64,000 nt of DNA, taken from Pseudoalteromonas prydzensis. Lineage in GTDB: Bacteria; Pseudomonadota; Gammaproteobacteria; Enterobacterales; Alteromonadaceae. The DNA lies in NCBI RefSeq assembly GCF_001661495.1, contig NZ_BDDT01000001.1, positions 744,001 to 808,000 of the forward strand, read 5' to 3'. Below the pieces are notes generated by a model. That model was not told the DNA's origin and did not search any database. It saw only the letters and a program-made list of their open reading frames with translations. Below are positions 35,769 to 45,554 of the stretch, in pieces; the first letter of the stretch is position 1, and every line of letters starts with the position of its first letter. A program made the position numbers and the translations under genes.

Positions 35769-35799
35769 GCTGGATGACATTATTTTTTTACGTTTGGTT

Positions 35800-36213
35800 T
35801 TACACTTTGCTCTGTGGCTTTCTCACTTGCCTGCTTTTGCTGCTCTTGGGCAATGATTTGAGTGGTTTACTGATATTGAATGAACTGGGGAGTACATCCA
35901 CCCCCACCCATTGACCGAGTTTCACGACTAACGGAATGGTCACTGGAGCAAATGGTAAAACCGCAAAAACCCCTAACCCTAGGCCTTTGAGAATATCCAC
36001 AAACTGGGCATTGGCTTTTTGTAAATCTTCTTTACTTACTTCACCTTGAGTGTAGCGACGATAAATAATGAGCATTTCTTTGGTTTCTTGTTTTTCTTGC
36101 GCCAGTGCAATTTTAAGTGCCACCATAGCTCGCTTAAAACGCAATTGTTGGCGTTTTGTAGTAATTTTTGCCACTCTAATTGGGGCACGATGAATAACTT
36201 TATATAGTCGCAT
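35800..36213 (-). CDS. LETM1-like protein
   Basis: A small basic protein, 137 aa from ATG 36213 (a GTG at 36246 would add 11 residues). The N-terminal half is charged and helical (RFKRAMVALKIALAQEKQETKEM). The second half has a hydrophobic Pro-containing segment (LGVFAVLPFAPVTIPLVVKLGQ) and then GVDVLPSSF. That last combination, a proline-interrupted membrane helix followed by (V)DLLPSAF, is what is seen in LETM1-related proteins, best known as mitochondrial cation/proton exchange factors. The protein ends in a Lys/Ser-rich tail. The family call rests on this motif alone. Role in the bacterium unknown; no operon partners. Confidence 0.5.
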   Translation of the reverse strand: MRLYKVIHRAPIRVAKITTKRQQLRFKRAMVALKIALAQEKQETKEMLIIYRRYTQGEVSKEDLQKANAQFVDILKGLGLGVFAVLPFAPVTIPLVVKLGQWVGVDVLPSSFNISKPLKSLPKSSKSRQVRKPQSKV

Positions 36214-36365
36214 AATCGCTATTCTCACATAGCCGTAACACTTCACAAAGCATAATTTGCTGCTATGAGGTATAAATGGATCTGCGGTGTACCTTTACTA
36301 GCAAAGTCTCATTATTAAGTATAAAATAGTTCAGCAAATCACTCATTCTTTAGCAACTGTAAATA

Positions 36366-36548
36366 ATGACAAAAACACAACAAAATAAACTTGCTGTTAC
36401 AACAAAAAGTTGTATAACAAAACCAATCAGGCCCGCTTCAGATGAATGCTGTGGTGGGGGCAGTTGCTGCCCGTGTGTATGGGATGAATACAAGGAAGAA
36501 TTAAAAGTTTGGCGACTACAAAACCTTGAACACAGCGAAAATTTATAA
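36366..36548 (+). CDS. Small oxidoreductase-like (OXLD1-type) Cys-rich protein
   Basis: A 60-aa cytoplasmic protein whose centre reads ECCGGGSCCPCVWDEYKEEL (residues 27-46). This CCGxGCxxCVWDxYxEEL pattern is the hallmark of the oxidoreductase-like N-terminal domain family (PF09791). The five closely spaced cysteines suggest metal or cluster binding; the biochemical role of the family is not established. No strong ribosome site precedes ATG 36366. The pattern on this strand is specific enough to prefer it over the overlapping opposite frame. Confidence 0.7.
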   Translation: MTKTQQNKLAVTTKSCITKPIRPASDECCGGGSCCPCVWDEYKEELKVWRLQNLEHSENL

Positions 36549-36863
36549 TACACACTTGTTAATTTTACTGAACAATATTTAACCTCAATAAATTGCCTTA
36601 CCAAAATAATTATTTATTTTTTCATTTATTTTAGCTTAACAATTACACTTTTTACCTTACCCATTATTTTTAAGTTAAAAAAACCATTATTTTTCATATG
36701 GGTAGCTAACTTTCAATTTTCCTCTATATAAAATACAAAAAAACTCAATTTATTTAACACCTTGCACATTTATTTAACAAACTGTATAAGTTCAACTAAC
36801 CATTTGTCTTGATAAAAATCATTTGGTTACATAACCATTACAATTCTAACTGGGGAAATTAGA
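36549..36863 (+). promoter_or_regulatory. A/T-rich leader region of the TonB receptor
   Basis: A 315-base gap without a credible gene. It is strongly A/T-rich, with several TTTATTTAAC-like repeats near 36748-36778 and a partly symmetrical AACCATTTG...CATTTGGTT stretch at 36799-36832 that might be an operator. A GGGGAAA ribosome site lies just before ATG 36864. No Fur box was seen and no hexamer pair is convincing. Confidence 0.3.
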
Positions 36864-39440
36864 ATGAAATTGAAAAATAAAGCGTTAACTCATGCAGTTA
36901 AACTTGCACTAACCGCGACTACCGCGGGTCTATTTATTTCAGGAACTGCACTTGCCGCAGACGAACAAACTGAAACCACTAAAGTTAATAAAAATGTCGA
37001 AAAAATTGCTGTAGTGGGTACCCGCTCGGCACCACGCTCTATTGGTGATTCACCCGTACCTATTGATATCATCGGTGGTGAAGAACTGAGTAAATCAGGT
37101 AACACTGATATGCTGGAGTTATTAAAAGGTGCCATTCCATCATTAAACGTACACTCTATGCCAATTAGTGATGCGGCATCTTTAGTGCGTCCAGCTAACT
37201 TACGTGGCCTACCATCTGACAGTACCTTAATCTTACTCAATGGTAAACGTCGTCATCGTGCTTCTGTTATTGCCTTTTTAGGCGGTGGTATTAACGATGG
37301 TGCTCAAGGCGCTGATATTTCAGTGATCCCGAGCATTGCTCTAAAGCAAGTTGAAGTATTACGTGATGGTGCTGCCGCGCAGTATGGCTCTGATGCTATT
37401 GCAGGGGTTATCAACTTTGAACTAAAAGACGCCTCTGAAGGCGGGACATTTGAAGTACGCCATGGTCAATATTTTGAAGGCGACGGCGATACAACACAAA
37501 TTTCAGGTAACGTTGGCCTGCCATTTACTGACAGCGGCTTTGCTAACTTAAGCTTTCAATACAAAACAGCGGATGCAACCAGTCGTTCAGTGCAGCGCGC
37601 TGATGCAGCAAACTTAATTGAAGCTGGCGTGCCAGATATTGCACCAATCACTCAAGTATGGGGGGCACCAGAAGTTAATGACGATATTTCAATTTTTGGT
37701 AATGTTGGCCTTGAACTGACTAATAGCTCTGAATTTTATATGTTCGGTAACTACTCTGAGCGAGATGTGCGCGGTGGCTTTTACTATCGTAACCCACATA
37801 CTCGCCCAGGTGCATATTCTAATGATGGTGGTGAAACATTACTAGTCGGCGATCTTACTGGCGATATGAGCGGTAACTGCCCTACTAACATCATGATTGA
37901 TGACAACGTACTTGATAACCCTGACTACATTAGCCAAGTTGCTAATAACCCAGATTGTTTTGCTTTCAACGAAATTTTACCTGGCGGTTTTACCCCTAAC
38001 TTTGGTGGTAACATTACCGATACATCATTGACTATGGGTACTAAAGGCGAATTCACTGGCGGTATGCTTGAAGGCGCCTACTACGATTTAAGTGGTACTG
38101 TTGGCTTCAATGAATCTCGTTACTTTATTTATGACACAATTAATGCATCGTTAGGCCCAGATAGCCCGCGTGATTTTAGCCCTGGTAAATACTCCCAGTT
38201 AGAGAAAAACTTTAACTTTGATTTATCAAAAGGTTTTGATTTTGGTCTAGCGTATGATGTAAATGTAGCCGGTGGTCTTGAGTGGCATGAAGAAACCTTC
38301 ACAGTTACTTCTGGTGATGAAGCCTCTTTCATTGCAGGCCCGCTAACTGAGCAAGGCTTTGGTATTGGCTCAAATGGTTTCCCTGGCTTTAAACCGTCAG
38401 ATGCGGGTGAATACACACGCCGTAACTATGCAGCTTATGTGGATATTGAAGCGCCATTTACTGAAGACTTCTTAATGGGCTTAGCGCTGCGTTATGAAGA
38501 CTACGATACCTTTGGCTCTACCGTAAATTATAAGTTAATGGGTCAATACCATTTAACTGAAGATTTAAATATTCGTGGTTCAATTAGTACTGGTTTCCGT
38601 GCGCCAACAGTTGGTCAAGCCAATGTAAGTAACGTACAAACAAACCTAAGCAGTGGCGTACTGGTAGATTCTGCTTTATTACCACCAACAAACCCTATTG
38701 CCGTGCAATTAGGTGGTACAGAGCTTGAACCGGAAGAATCGAAAAGTTATACATTCGGTGCCGTTTATACACTGGGTGAAATATTCTTAACGATTGATTA
38801 CTACAACATTCAAGTTGAAGATCGTATCAGCCAATCTGAAAAAATCGAGCTAAGCCAAGCTGATAAAGACACCCTAGAAGAGGCAGGTGTGCCTAACGTA
38901 CAAAGCTTAGCGCAAGTTAGCTTCTTTACTAATGACTTTGACACAACCACCCAAGGTGTTGATTTTGTTGCAAACTACGCAACTGATTTATTAGGCGGCA
39001 GCTCTACATTTAGTTTAGCGTACAACTGGAATGAAACAGAAGTAACTCGTTCAACTGATATCACTGGTGCATTTAAAGTAAGCCGTTTAGAAAACGATTT
39101 ACCAAATCACCGTGGCACATTGACTTGGTCACAACAGTGGGAAAGTTTCTCAATGTTTACTCGCGCAAATTATTTTGGTGAATACCAAGGTGTGCACGTA
39201 GATTATGACGAAACAGCAAAAATGGCCGATGCAGCGATCACCCTTGATGCTGAAGTCACTTACTTTTTCAATGACTCTATTAGCTTCTCAGTTGGTGCAC
39301 AAAATCTGCTAGACCAAGAAGCAGAGAAACTTGATTTTACCGTTGCTCCTAATAATAACTGGGGTGGTAAATATTATGAAACATCGCCATACGGTATTAA
39401 TGGTGGTTTTTATTACGCCAAAGCAACGTATACTTTTTAA
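36864..39440 (+). CDS. TonB-dependent outer-membrane receptor
   Basis: An 858-aa precursor with a signal peptide (about 1-32, GTALAAD), a TonB-box-like VEKIAVVG at about 46-53, and a plug with RGLPSDSTLILLNGKRRHR and VEVLRDGAAAQYGSDAIAGVINF. A large barrel follows, ending in the C-terminal Phe of KATYTF. This subclass is abundant in Alteromonadales and is usually tied to carbohydrate, peptide or other organic nutrient uptake rather than iron; no Fur box was seen upstream. It is closed by a strong terminator at 39463-39489, yet the TPR-sulfotransferase follows only 91 bases later on the same strand. Ligand unknown. Confidence 0.9.
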   Translation: MKLKNKALTHAVKLALTATTAGLFISGTALAADEQTETTKVNKNVEKIAVVGTRSAPRSIGDSPVPIDIIGGEELSKSGNTDMLELLKGAIPSLNVHSMPISDAASLVRPANLRGLPSDSTLILLNGKRRHRASVIAFLGGGINDGAQGADISVIPSIALKQVEVLRDGAAAQYGSDAIAGVINFELKDASEGGTFEVRHGQYFEGDGDTTQISGNVGLPFTDSGFANLSFQYKTADATSRSVQRADAANLIEAGVPDIAPITQVWGAPEVNDDISIFGNVGLELTNSSEFYMFGNYSERDVRGGFYYRNPHTRPGAYSNDGGETLLVGDLTGDMSGNCPTNIMIDDNVLDNPDYISQVANNPDCFAFNEILPGGFTPNFGGNITDTSLTMGTKGEFTGGMLEGAYYDLSGTVGFNESRYFIYDTINASLGPDSPRDFSPGKYSQLEKNFNFDLSKGFDFGLAYDVNVAGGLEWHEETFTVTSGDEASFIAGPLTEQGFGIGSNGFPGFKPSDAGEYTRRNYAAYVDIEAPFTEDFLMGLALRYEDYDTFGSTVNYKLMGQYHLTEDLNIRGSISTGFRAPTVGQANVSNVQTNLSSGVLVDSALLPPTNPIAVQLGGTELEPEESKSYTFGAVYTLGEIFLTIDYYNIQVEDRISQSEKIELSQADKDTLEEAGVPNVQSLAQVSFFTNDFDTTTQGVDFVANYATDLLGGSSTFSLAYNWNETEVTRSTDITGAFKVSRLENDLPNHRGTLTWSQQWESFSMFTRANYFGEYQGVHVDYDETAKMADAAITLDAEVTYFFNDSISFSVGAQNLLDQEAEKLDFTVAPNNNWGGKYYETSPYGINGGFYYAKATYTF

Positions 39441-39462
39441 GCGTAGCTAAGCAATAAAAGAT

Positions 39463-39493
39463 AGGCGAAATGCTCAAGACATTTCGCCTTTTT
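39463..39493 (+). terminator. Rho-independent terminator after the TonB receptor
   Basis: AGGCGAAATG (39463-39472), 7-base loop, CATTTCGCCT (39480-39489), then TTTT: a perfect 10-bp stem. It lies 22 bases past the receptor stop and separates it transcriptionally, at least in part, from the sulfotransferase gene. Confidence 0.85.
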
Positions 39494-39531
39494 CATTCTA
39501 TAGTAACTAAAAAAACAAACAGCAGTGACGT

Positions 39532-40986
39532 ATGCTACTGAAAAAAGCCAATCAATTACTTGCCGAAAATAAACTTCAAGAAGCAGAGTTTCACTTTAAA
39601 ACCTTGCTAAACACCGATCCACAAAATGGCGAAGCACTGTTTGGTTTAGGCCGGATAGCCCTTAGATTAGAGCGATATGACGCAGCGGTTTATTTATTAC
39701 AAAAAGCCTGTGAACGACTGCCTAATTTGTTGGAGCCGCTGCACGCGTTAGCTGATGCATTTAATGGCGTTAATGCACCAAACGATGCATTAACGGTACT
39801 TGAGTATGCAAAAAGTATTGCCAGCCATAATCCAGAGCCACACTATTACCTAGCACAACATTATTTAACCCATGGTGAAATAGACAAAGCACATACCACT
39901 TTTGCTCAAGCACTTAGCATTGGTTTATACCCTGTCACCGCGTATATTTTATTTGAATTAGTGCAACTTGGTCGCTTTGACAAACAGCATAATTACATCA
40001 GTAATTTGCATCATTTACTGACGCAAACAAATAACCTGCGATTAAAAATGGTGTGTTATTACGCCCTAGCAAAAAGTTATGATCAGCTCGATGATATAGA
40101 GCAAGCAGCTAATTATTATGAATTGGCGAATAAACTACAGCTACAATTGAGTAATTTCAGCACGGAACAATTAACGCCCTTTTATCAAAATATTATGCGC
40201 TACAACCCAAAGAGCTTATTTACTACAATCAAACCTGGCTTTAGCGGCACGGTTACACCGGTATTTATCATTGGTATGCCACGCAGCGGGTCAACATTAT
40301 TAGAGCAAATATTAGCTTCACATAGTGAGTTTGCAAGCCTAGGTGAAGACCGTTGCATTAGTTCACAGGTGGTGCCATTTATTGAACAACACACGAAGCT
40401 TCCTTACCCGGAATGTATGGATGCACTCACCCCGCAATTAATTGAGCAAGCCCGTGCTATTTATACTGCGCGATTAAAACAAGCGAAGCCGATCCGTGCC
40501 TTTATGATCAATAAACTTCCGGCTAACTATCAATCACTTGGTCTGATTTATTGTTTATTTCCAAATGCTAAATTCATTAACTTACAACGCGACTTTAATG
40601 CCACGGCTTGGTCTGTTTATAGCAATTACTTTGCAGAAAATGAACCGTATTTTTGCTCACTACCTGAATTTACCCGTTACTTTGATTTATACCAAACGTT
40701 AATGGCGCATTGGCAACAGGCAATACCGGATGCGATTTTAAACGTTCATTATGAGCAACTCGTTGCTGATCCTATCAGCACTTTAACGCGCGTGTTTACA
40801 TTTTTAGGGGCTGAATTTGAAGCGCAATGTTTGGATTTTTATAAAGCAAAGAATGCGGTAACAACCCTCAGTAAAGCGTCAGTGCGTCAACCACTCAATA
40901 GCAATGCGCTAGAGCGCTGGAAACGCTTTGAAGCGCCTCTTAAGACGCTATTGAATGATGCTCAAACCACGCCAGCAAATCCTTAA
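39532..40986 (+). CDS. TPR-containing sulfotransferase family protein
   Basis: A 484-aa fusion. Residues 1-215 carry about five TPR repeats (for example GEALFGLGRIALRLERYDAA and EPHYYLAQHYLTHGEIDKA). Residues 240-475 form a PAPS-dependent sulfotransferase with the 5'-phosphosulfate loop GMPRSGST at 248-255 and the 3'-phosphate region with NLQRDFNATAWSVYSNYF. Such proteins transfer sulfate from PAPS to a hydroxyl group, and the TPR part likely presents the acceptor. It follows a TonB receptor, an association I recall from other marine and aquatic proteobacteria. The acceptor is unknown. The last 47 bases overlap the convergent hydrolase gene. Confidence 0.85.
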   Translation: MLLKKANQLLAENKLQEAEFHFKTLLNTDPQNGEALFGLGRIALRLERYDAAVYLLQKACERLPNLLEPLHALADAFNGVNAPNDALTVLEYAKSIASHNPEPHYYLAQHYLTHGEIDKAHTTFAQALSIGLYPVTAYILFELVQLGRFDKQHNYISNLHHLLTQTNNLRLKMVCYYALAKSYDQLDDIEQAANYYELANKLQLQLSNFSTEQLTPFYQNIMRYNPKSLFTTIKPGFSGTVTPVFIIGMPRSGSTLLEQILASHSEFASLGEDRCISSQVVPFIEQHTKLPYPECMDALTPQLIEQARAIYTARLKQAKPIRAFMINKLPANYQSLGLIYCLFPNAKFINLQRDFNATAWSVYSNYFAENEPYFCSLPEFTRYFDLYQTLMAHWQQAIPDAILNVHYEQLVADPISTLTRVFTFLGAEFEAQCLDFYKAKNAVTTLSKASVRQPLNSNALERWKRFEAPLKTLLNDAQTTPANP

Positions 40987-41854
40987 ATTGATCGAGTTTA
41001 GCACTAGGATGAGTCAACATATTAATATGATCATAGTCAAATTGGTGGCCATGCTGTTTGCCGTACATTTGCAGCTTTTGCACGCCGAGTCCCGACTCTT
41101 CAATAAACTTTTCAATATCAACTTGTTGCGCAAGCGCCTTATCTTTCACACCACCAATATGTAAGGTCGGTGGTAATGTTAAGCTGGCTACTGTCTGTGC
41201 ATAATCAAAACCATCGTCAGAATCTATCCAGGGTTTACGTTTAGCCCATTGCATACTTTGATAGTGCGACTTTTTAGTTTCATCATCACTGCCCCATTTC
41301 AGTTTTTTAGCCGGTAAATAACCATGCTTTTTTGCCAGTATTGGCGCTAAAAAATACCAGATCAGATTACCTTGCAAATATTTTTGCGGATGATGATTGT
41401 ACAACGAACGTTTAGTGCCAAAGTAAGCACAGGCTTTTACATCATTAATATACTGAGGGAAACGCGCAAACACACTGTTCATCAATACACCGCCCCATGA
41501 ATGAGCTACCCAGTAGGCTGGCGGCTTTCCTTCCCGCTCGGTAATTTTCGCAATAAAAGCAGGGATATCTTCAATAATGGCTTCTGTTTGACCATAATCA
41601 GCATGCTTTGAAATAGCCGGTTTGCTCTGACCCCGTCCCCTTAGATCAGCTACATAGCACACGTAGCCTTGCTCAGCCAAAAAAGGCGCTAAGCCCTTAT
41701 TCGAATGGGTATAAAATATTTTGCCATTTTCCACAGCACCATGCATAAAGAATACCGCAGGGCCTGCCTCGTTACTGTTATCTGCAATTCTGCGTAAATG
41801 TAATGTTTGTTGTTCGGTAAGTTTAATAAACACCGACTCTTGTACAATCGCCAT
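40940..41854 (-). CDS. Alpha/beta hydrolase
   Basis: A 304-aa serine hydrolase of the alpha/beta fold. The oxyanion-hole strand reads FFMHGAVENGKIFYT, the nucleophile elbow is AHSWGG (Ser near residue 119), the acid lies in the GGVKDKALAQ region, and the catalytic His is near the end (KQHGHQFDYDHINML). The sequence resembles esterase/lipase or lysophospholipase-type enzymes of the serine aminopeptidase S33 group. The substrate cannot be told. No signal peptide. Its 3' end overlaps the sulfotransferase gene on the other strand by 47 bases. Confidence 0.82.
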   Translation of the reverse strand: MAIVQESVFIKLTEQQTLHLRRIADNSNEAGPAVFFMHGAVENGKIFYTHSNKGLAPFLAEQGYVCYVADLRGRGQSKPAISKHADYGQTEAIIEDIPAFIAKITEREGKPPAYWVAHSWGGVLMNSVFARFPQYINDVKACAYFGTKRSLYNHHPQKYLQGNLIWYFLAPILAKKHGYLPAKKLKWGSDDETKKSHYQSMQWAKRKPWIDSDDGFDYAQTVASLTLPPTLHIGGVKDKALAQQVDIEKFIEESGLGVQKLQMYGKQHGHQFDYDHINMLTHPSAKLDQFKDLLAWFEHHSIAS

Positions 41855-41977
41855 TTCAGTTCCTTGTTGTCATTGTTTTGAACCGTAACTCATCCTACCA
41901 GTATTTTAAACAAGATCACACGCTAATGTATTTCTCTGGTAAAATAACTTTTTTGTTTGCTAAGCTAATTATCTGTT

Positions 41978-42913
41978 ATGAAATCAATGCCATTAAAATC
42001 AAAACTCCATCCTCGCAATCGCCATAATCAAGGTTATGACTTAGCGTATCTAACGAGCCAAGTGGCTGCGTTAAAACCCTATATAGTGCTCACCCCAAAT
42101 GGCACTGAGAGTATTGATTTTAGTGATGAGCAAGCAGTTAAAATACTCAACCAAGCGCTGTTAAAAGCTTATTACAATGTTGAATTTTGGGATCTTCCCG
42201 TGGGTTATCTGTGCCCACCTATTCCCGGTCGTGTAGACTATATTCATTACCTTGCTGACTTATTAGCCGCTGACAATAACGCGCAAATTCCCACCGGCAA
42301 ACATGTAAAAGTATTAGACATTGGCACCGGTGCAAACCTTGTTTACCCGCTCATTGGTAGCCATGAATATAACTGGCATTTTACCGCAAGTGATATTGAC
42401 CCTGTTGCAATTAAACTTGCTAAGCAATTGGTACAATTTAATCAACGTAAAATCACCATTAAACAGCAAAAAAATCCACAGCAGATTTTTAAAGGTGTTA
42501 TTAATAGTAAAGATCTATTTCACTTAACCTTGTGTAACCCGCCATTTCACGCAAGTGCAGAAGAGGCCAGTAAAGGCAGTGAACGTAAATGGAAAAATTT
42601 AGGTAAAAGTCCACGTAACGCACTTAATTTTGGCGGCCAACATAATGAGTTATGGTGTGAAGGTGGCGAGCAACAATTTATTGTAAATATGATCATCGAA
42701 AGTGAGCAATTCGCAGAGCAATGTATGTGGTTTACCTCGCTGGTATCTAAAAAAGACACGTTACCGGCATTACACGCACAGTTGCAAAAACTGCCTGTTG
42801 CTGAAGTAAAAGTAGTAGAGATGGCGCAAGGCCAAAAAGTAAGCCGCTTTATTGCATGGAGCTATTTTGATCAAGCTACTCGTGCAGAGATCTGCCAACA
42901 ATTTACAGCCTAG
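41978..42913 (+). CDS. rlmF: 23S rRNA (adenine(1618)-N(6))-methyltransferase RlmF
   Basis: A 311-aa SAM-dependent methyltransferase that modifies A1618 of 23S rRNA. RlmF features are clear: the basic opening [13 protein letters not shown], the [23 protein letters not shown] block, the SAM site [13 protein letters not shown], and the catalytic NPPFHAS motif of N6-adenine methyltransferases. Length matches the family. Its TAG stop (42911-42913) is embedded in the AGGAGG ribosome site of ltaE, so the two genes are translationally coupled. Confidence 0.93.
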   Translation: MKSMPLKSKLHPRNRHNQGYDLAYLTSQVAALKPYIVLTPNGTESIDFSDEQAVKILNQALLKAYYNVEFWDLPVGYLCPPIPGRVDYIHYLADLLAADNNAQIPTGKHVKVLDIGTGANLVYPLIGSHEYNWHFTASDIDPVAIKLAKQLVQFNQRKITIKQQKNPQQIFKGVINSKDLFHLTLCNPPFHASAEEASKGSERKWKNLGKSPRNALNFGGQHNELWCEGGEQQFIVNMIIESEQFAEQCMWFTSLVSKKDTLPALHAQLQKLPVAEVKVVEMAQGQKVSRFIAWSYFDQATRAEICQQFTA

Positions 42914-42921
42914 GAGGCACC

Positions 42922-43935
42922 ATGATTGATTTTCGTTCAGATACCGTAACCCTGCCATGTAAAGCCATGCGTGATGTTATGCACACCGCACCTTTAGGTG
43001 ACGATGTGTATGGCGATGATCCCAGTGTTAATGCACTTGAAGCATTTGCTGCACAGCGTCACGGTTTTGCCAGCGCCCTATTTTGCAGCTCTGGCACCCA
43101 AGCTAATTTATTGGCATTAATGGCGCACTGTGAACGAGGTGACGAGTACCTCTGTGGGCAAGCCGCGCATAATTATAAATTCGAAGGCGGCGGTGCCGCT
43201 GTACTTGGCTCTATTCAACCACAGCCAATTGAAAATGAAGCTGATGGCAGCTTGTGCTTTGACAAACTACGCGCGGCAATCAAGCCCGATGACTTTCATT
43301 TTGCAAATACCCGCTTGCTTAGCCTAGAAAACACTATAGGCGGAAAAGTACTGCCAATTAGTTACTTAGCTAAAGCCCGCCAATTTACGCAACAGCATCA
43401 ATTAGCGCTACACTTAGACGGTGCTCGGGTTTATAACGCCGCTGTTGCACTGCAAGTAGATATTACTGAAATTACCCGTCATTTTGACTCTGTCTCTGTT
43501 TGTTTATCAAAAGGATTAGGCGCACCGGTTGGTTCATTATTACTTGGCTCTATTGAGCTTATCAATAAAGCAAGACGATGGCGTAAAGTACTTGGCGGCG
43601 GTATGCGCCAAGCTGGTATGCTTGCAGCTGCCGGGCACTACGCGCTTGAGCACAATGTTAGCCGACTTACAGATGATCACGCCAATGCCCGCTATTTAGC
43701 GCAGCTGCTCAATGAAATTGCAGGATTTCACGTTGATTTAGCAAAAGATACCACTAACATGGTGTACGCACAGGTTGCCCATAATATCGATATTCACTCA
43801 CTGGCACAGCAGCTAAAAGCCAAGGGCATTTTATTCAGCCCGAATAAAACCTTACGTTTAGTGATCCACTTAGGTGTTACTCGCGCTGATATTGAACTAT
43901 TTATAGCTGAATTAACTGCTGCGCTGCATGTTTAA
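42922..43935 (+). CDS. ltaE: Low-specificity L-threonine aldolase
   Basis: A 337-aa PLP enzyme that cleaves L-threonine or L-allo-threonine to glycine and acetaldehyde. It opens with the family signature [10 protein letters not shown]...[18 protein letters not shown]83 stacks on the cofactor region ([11 protein letters not shown]), the Asp of LHLDGAR contacts the pyridine N, and K197 in SVCLSKGLG binds PLP. A strong AGGAGG at 42912-42917 overlaps the rlmF stop. Its end overlaps tdk on the other strand by 24 bases. Confidence 0.94.
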   Translation: MIDFRSDTVTLPCKAMRDVMHTAPLGDDVYGDDPSVNALEAFAAQRHGFASALFCSSGTQANLLALMAHCERGDEYLCGQAAHNYKFEGGGAAVLGSIQPQPIENEADGSLCFDKLRAAIKPDDFHFANTRLLSLENTIGGKVLPISYLAKARQFTQQHQLALHLDGARVYNAAVALQVDITEITRHFDSVSVCLSKGLGAPVGSLLLGSIELINKARRWRKVLGGGMRQAGMLAAAGHYALEHNVSRLTDDHANARYLAQLLNEIAGFHVDLAKDTTNMVYAQVAHNIDIHSLAQQLKAKGILFSPNKTLRLVIHLGVTRADIELFIAELTAALHV

Positions 43936-44502
43936 CGCGGCTTTATAATGTTTGCGGCAAACTGATACATAGCGATCATTGCCGCCAATTTCTACTTGGT
44001 TACCATCGGCAATTGCCTCACCATTTTCATCAGTACGTAATACGTGGTTTGCCTTACGTCCACAGTGACAAACTGTTTTTAGCTCAATCAACTTATCTGC
44101 CCAAGCGAGTAAGTATTGCGAGCCGCTAAATAACTCGCCCCTAAAATCATTACGTAAACCGTAGCACAATACGGGAATACCTAACTCATCAACCACATCG
44201 GTTAATTGCATGACTTGCTCGCGAGATAAAAACTGGCATTCATCCACCAGCACACAGTGGCGCTTTTGCTCACTATTAAGCTGTTGGATCAGTTCAAACA
44301 CATCTTTTTCTGCATCAAAAATATGTGCATCAGCTTGTAAGCCAATTCGCGATGACACTTTGCCAACACCGGCACGGTCATCCAACGCGGCAGTTAAAAT
44401 AACCGGCTCCATACCCCGTTCGCGGTAATTAAATGCTGATTGTAATAACGTGGTAGATTTACCTGCGTTCATTGCAGAATAATAAAAATACAGCTGTGCC
44501 AT
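43912..44502 (-). CDS. tdk: Thymidine kinase (type II)
   Basis: A 196-aa kinase that phosphorylates thymidine to dTMP in the salvage pathway. P-loop SAMNAGKST at residues 9-17, DECQFL as Walker B, and a C-terminal zinc-binding domain with four cysteines (CHCG about 148-151, and CRKH near 185) that carries the lasso loop. This is the normal E. coli-type length. Convergent with ltaE. Confidence 0.95.
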   Translation of the reverse strand: MAQLYFYYSAMNAGKSTTLLQSAFNYRERGMEPVILTAALDDRAGVGKVSSRIGLQADAHIFDAEKDVFELIQQLNSEQKRHCVLVDECQFLSREQVMQLTDVVDELGIPVLCYGLRNDFRGELFSGSQYLLAWADKLIELKTVCHCGRKANHVLRTDENGEAIADGNQVEIGGNDRYVSVCRKHYKAALNMQRSS

Positions 44503-44636
44503 GGAAGTGCCTGCCCTGAAAAAAGTGCGCTAATGCTACCTTAATCTTGATTGAACATCACCTTTTAACATTCCTATATTTAACCAGTGAGCTTAGTAAG
44601 CTCTAAACAGTTGCCAAAAAGAGCAATCAACACTGC

Positions 44637-45476
44637 TTAATATCGATCAGTACTGGCCACTTGATTAGTTTGATTAAGATGCTCAACAAACAGCTTAGCG
44701 CTATCTTGGTTTGCTAAAACACGCCAAATACGCTCGCTGAGCGGTTGATGTTGTTGATAAAATGTTTTTGAAAACAACAAATATCCTTGCGCTGTGGTAA
44801 CCGGTGGATAGATGGTTTTTACTGTTGAGTTATCTCGGCGGCTAGTGACTTTATGGCGGCCAATTTGACACAGCTCAATGCTGGCATCAGCGACCCCACG
44901 CGCTATTAACTCAATGGCTTTATCGATAGATGCTGTATGCTCGATAAAAAAGGGTTCTTGAGCAAGGGTTTTATTTAATTTATAACCTTGCGGGATTGCA
45001 AGCGTAAATGCTTTTGTTTGAAATACTTCGCGGCTTTGCCACTGCTTATGAAACTTACTGCTGCCTATTAAACAACTACTGAATTCGGCTAAAGCCAGTG
45101 AAGCGTCTGGTTGCTGCGATTTCGTCAGTGGGTATTGGCCAAATGCAGTGCGATCAGCGCGATACCCCGCTATCACTGCATTGACTTTATTACTGCGTAA
45201 ATCCGATAAACAAGCTTGCCATGGTTTTTGTACATAACGAATGGACACCTCGGCAAGTTTATTATCAATACGTTGCATCACATCTAGCAAAGCATCAGGA
45301 GCATTCAGTGGTACATCACTGCCCTCACTTAAAAAATGCGATGCGGCAGTTTTATCTTCATAGCAAAAAATAAGCTCTGTGCTTTTTGCTTGCAAGGGAC
45401 TTAGCCACAGTACACAACAACTAAACAATAACACAACGCCCCATCGGTTTTCCTTAACACGCTTATTTGCTTTCAT
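44637..45476 (-). CDS. Periplasmic solute-binding protein, family 3-like
   Basis: A 279-aa precursor with an N-terminal signal anchor or peptide (about residues 12-31, ending PLQAKS). The body fits the bacterial extracellular solute-binding protein family 3 (SBP_bac_3): ELIFCYEDKTAAS at the first strand, the WQACLSDLRSNKVNAVIAGYRADRTAFGQYPLTKS block, and a C-terminal half starting LAIPQGYKLN. No ABC permease or ATPase is adjacent. Such orphan proteins in marine gammaproteobacteria are often sensors or remnants rather than transporter parts. The ligand is unknown, possibly an amino acid. Confidence 0.75.
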   Translation of the reverse strand: MKANKRVKENRWGVVLLFSCCVLWLSPLQAKSTELIFCYEDKTAASHFLSEGSDVPLNAPDALLDVMQRIDNKLAEVSIRYVQKPWQACLSDLRSNKVNAVIAGYRADRTAFGQYPLTKSQQPDASLALAEFSSCLIGSSKFHKQWQSREVFQTKAFTLAIPQGYKLNKTLAQEPFFIEHTASIDKAIELIARGVADASIELCQIGRHKVTSRRDNSTVKTIYPPVTTAQGYLLFSKTFYQQHQPLSERIWRVLANQDSAKLFVEHLNQTNQVASTDRY

Positions 45477-45554
45477 TTTATCTGTAACCCTTAGACATCA
45501 ATAGCTAAAGTGTAGACCGAAAAAACAAATTGTTTAGTCATAATATAAAAAAGT

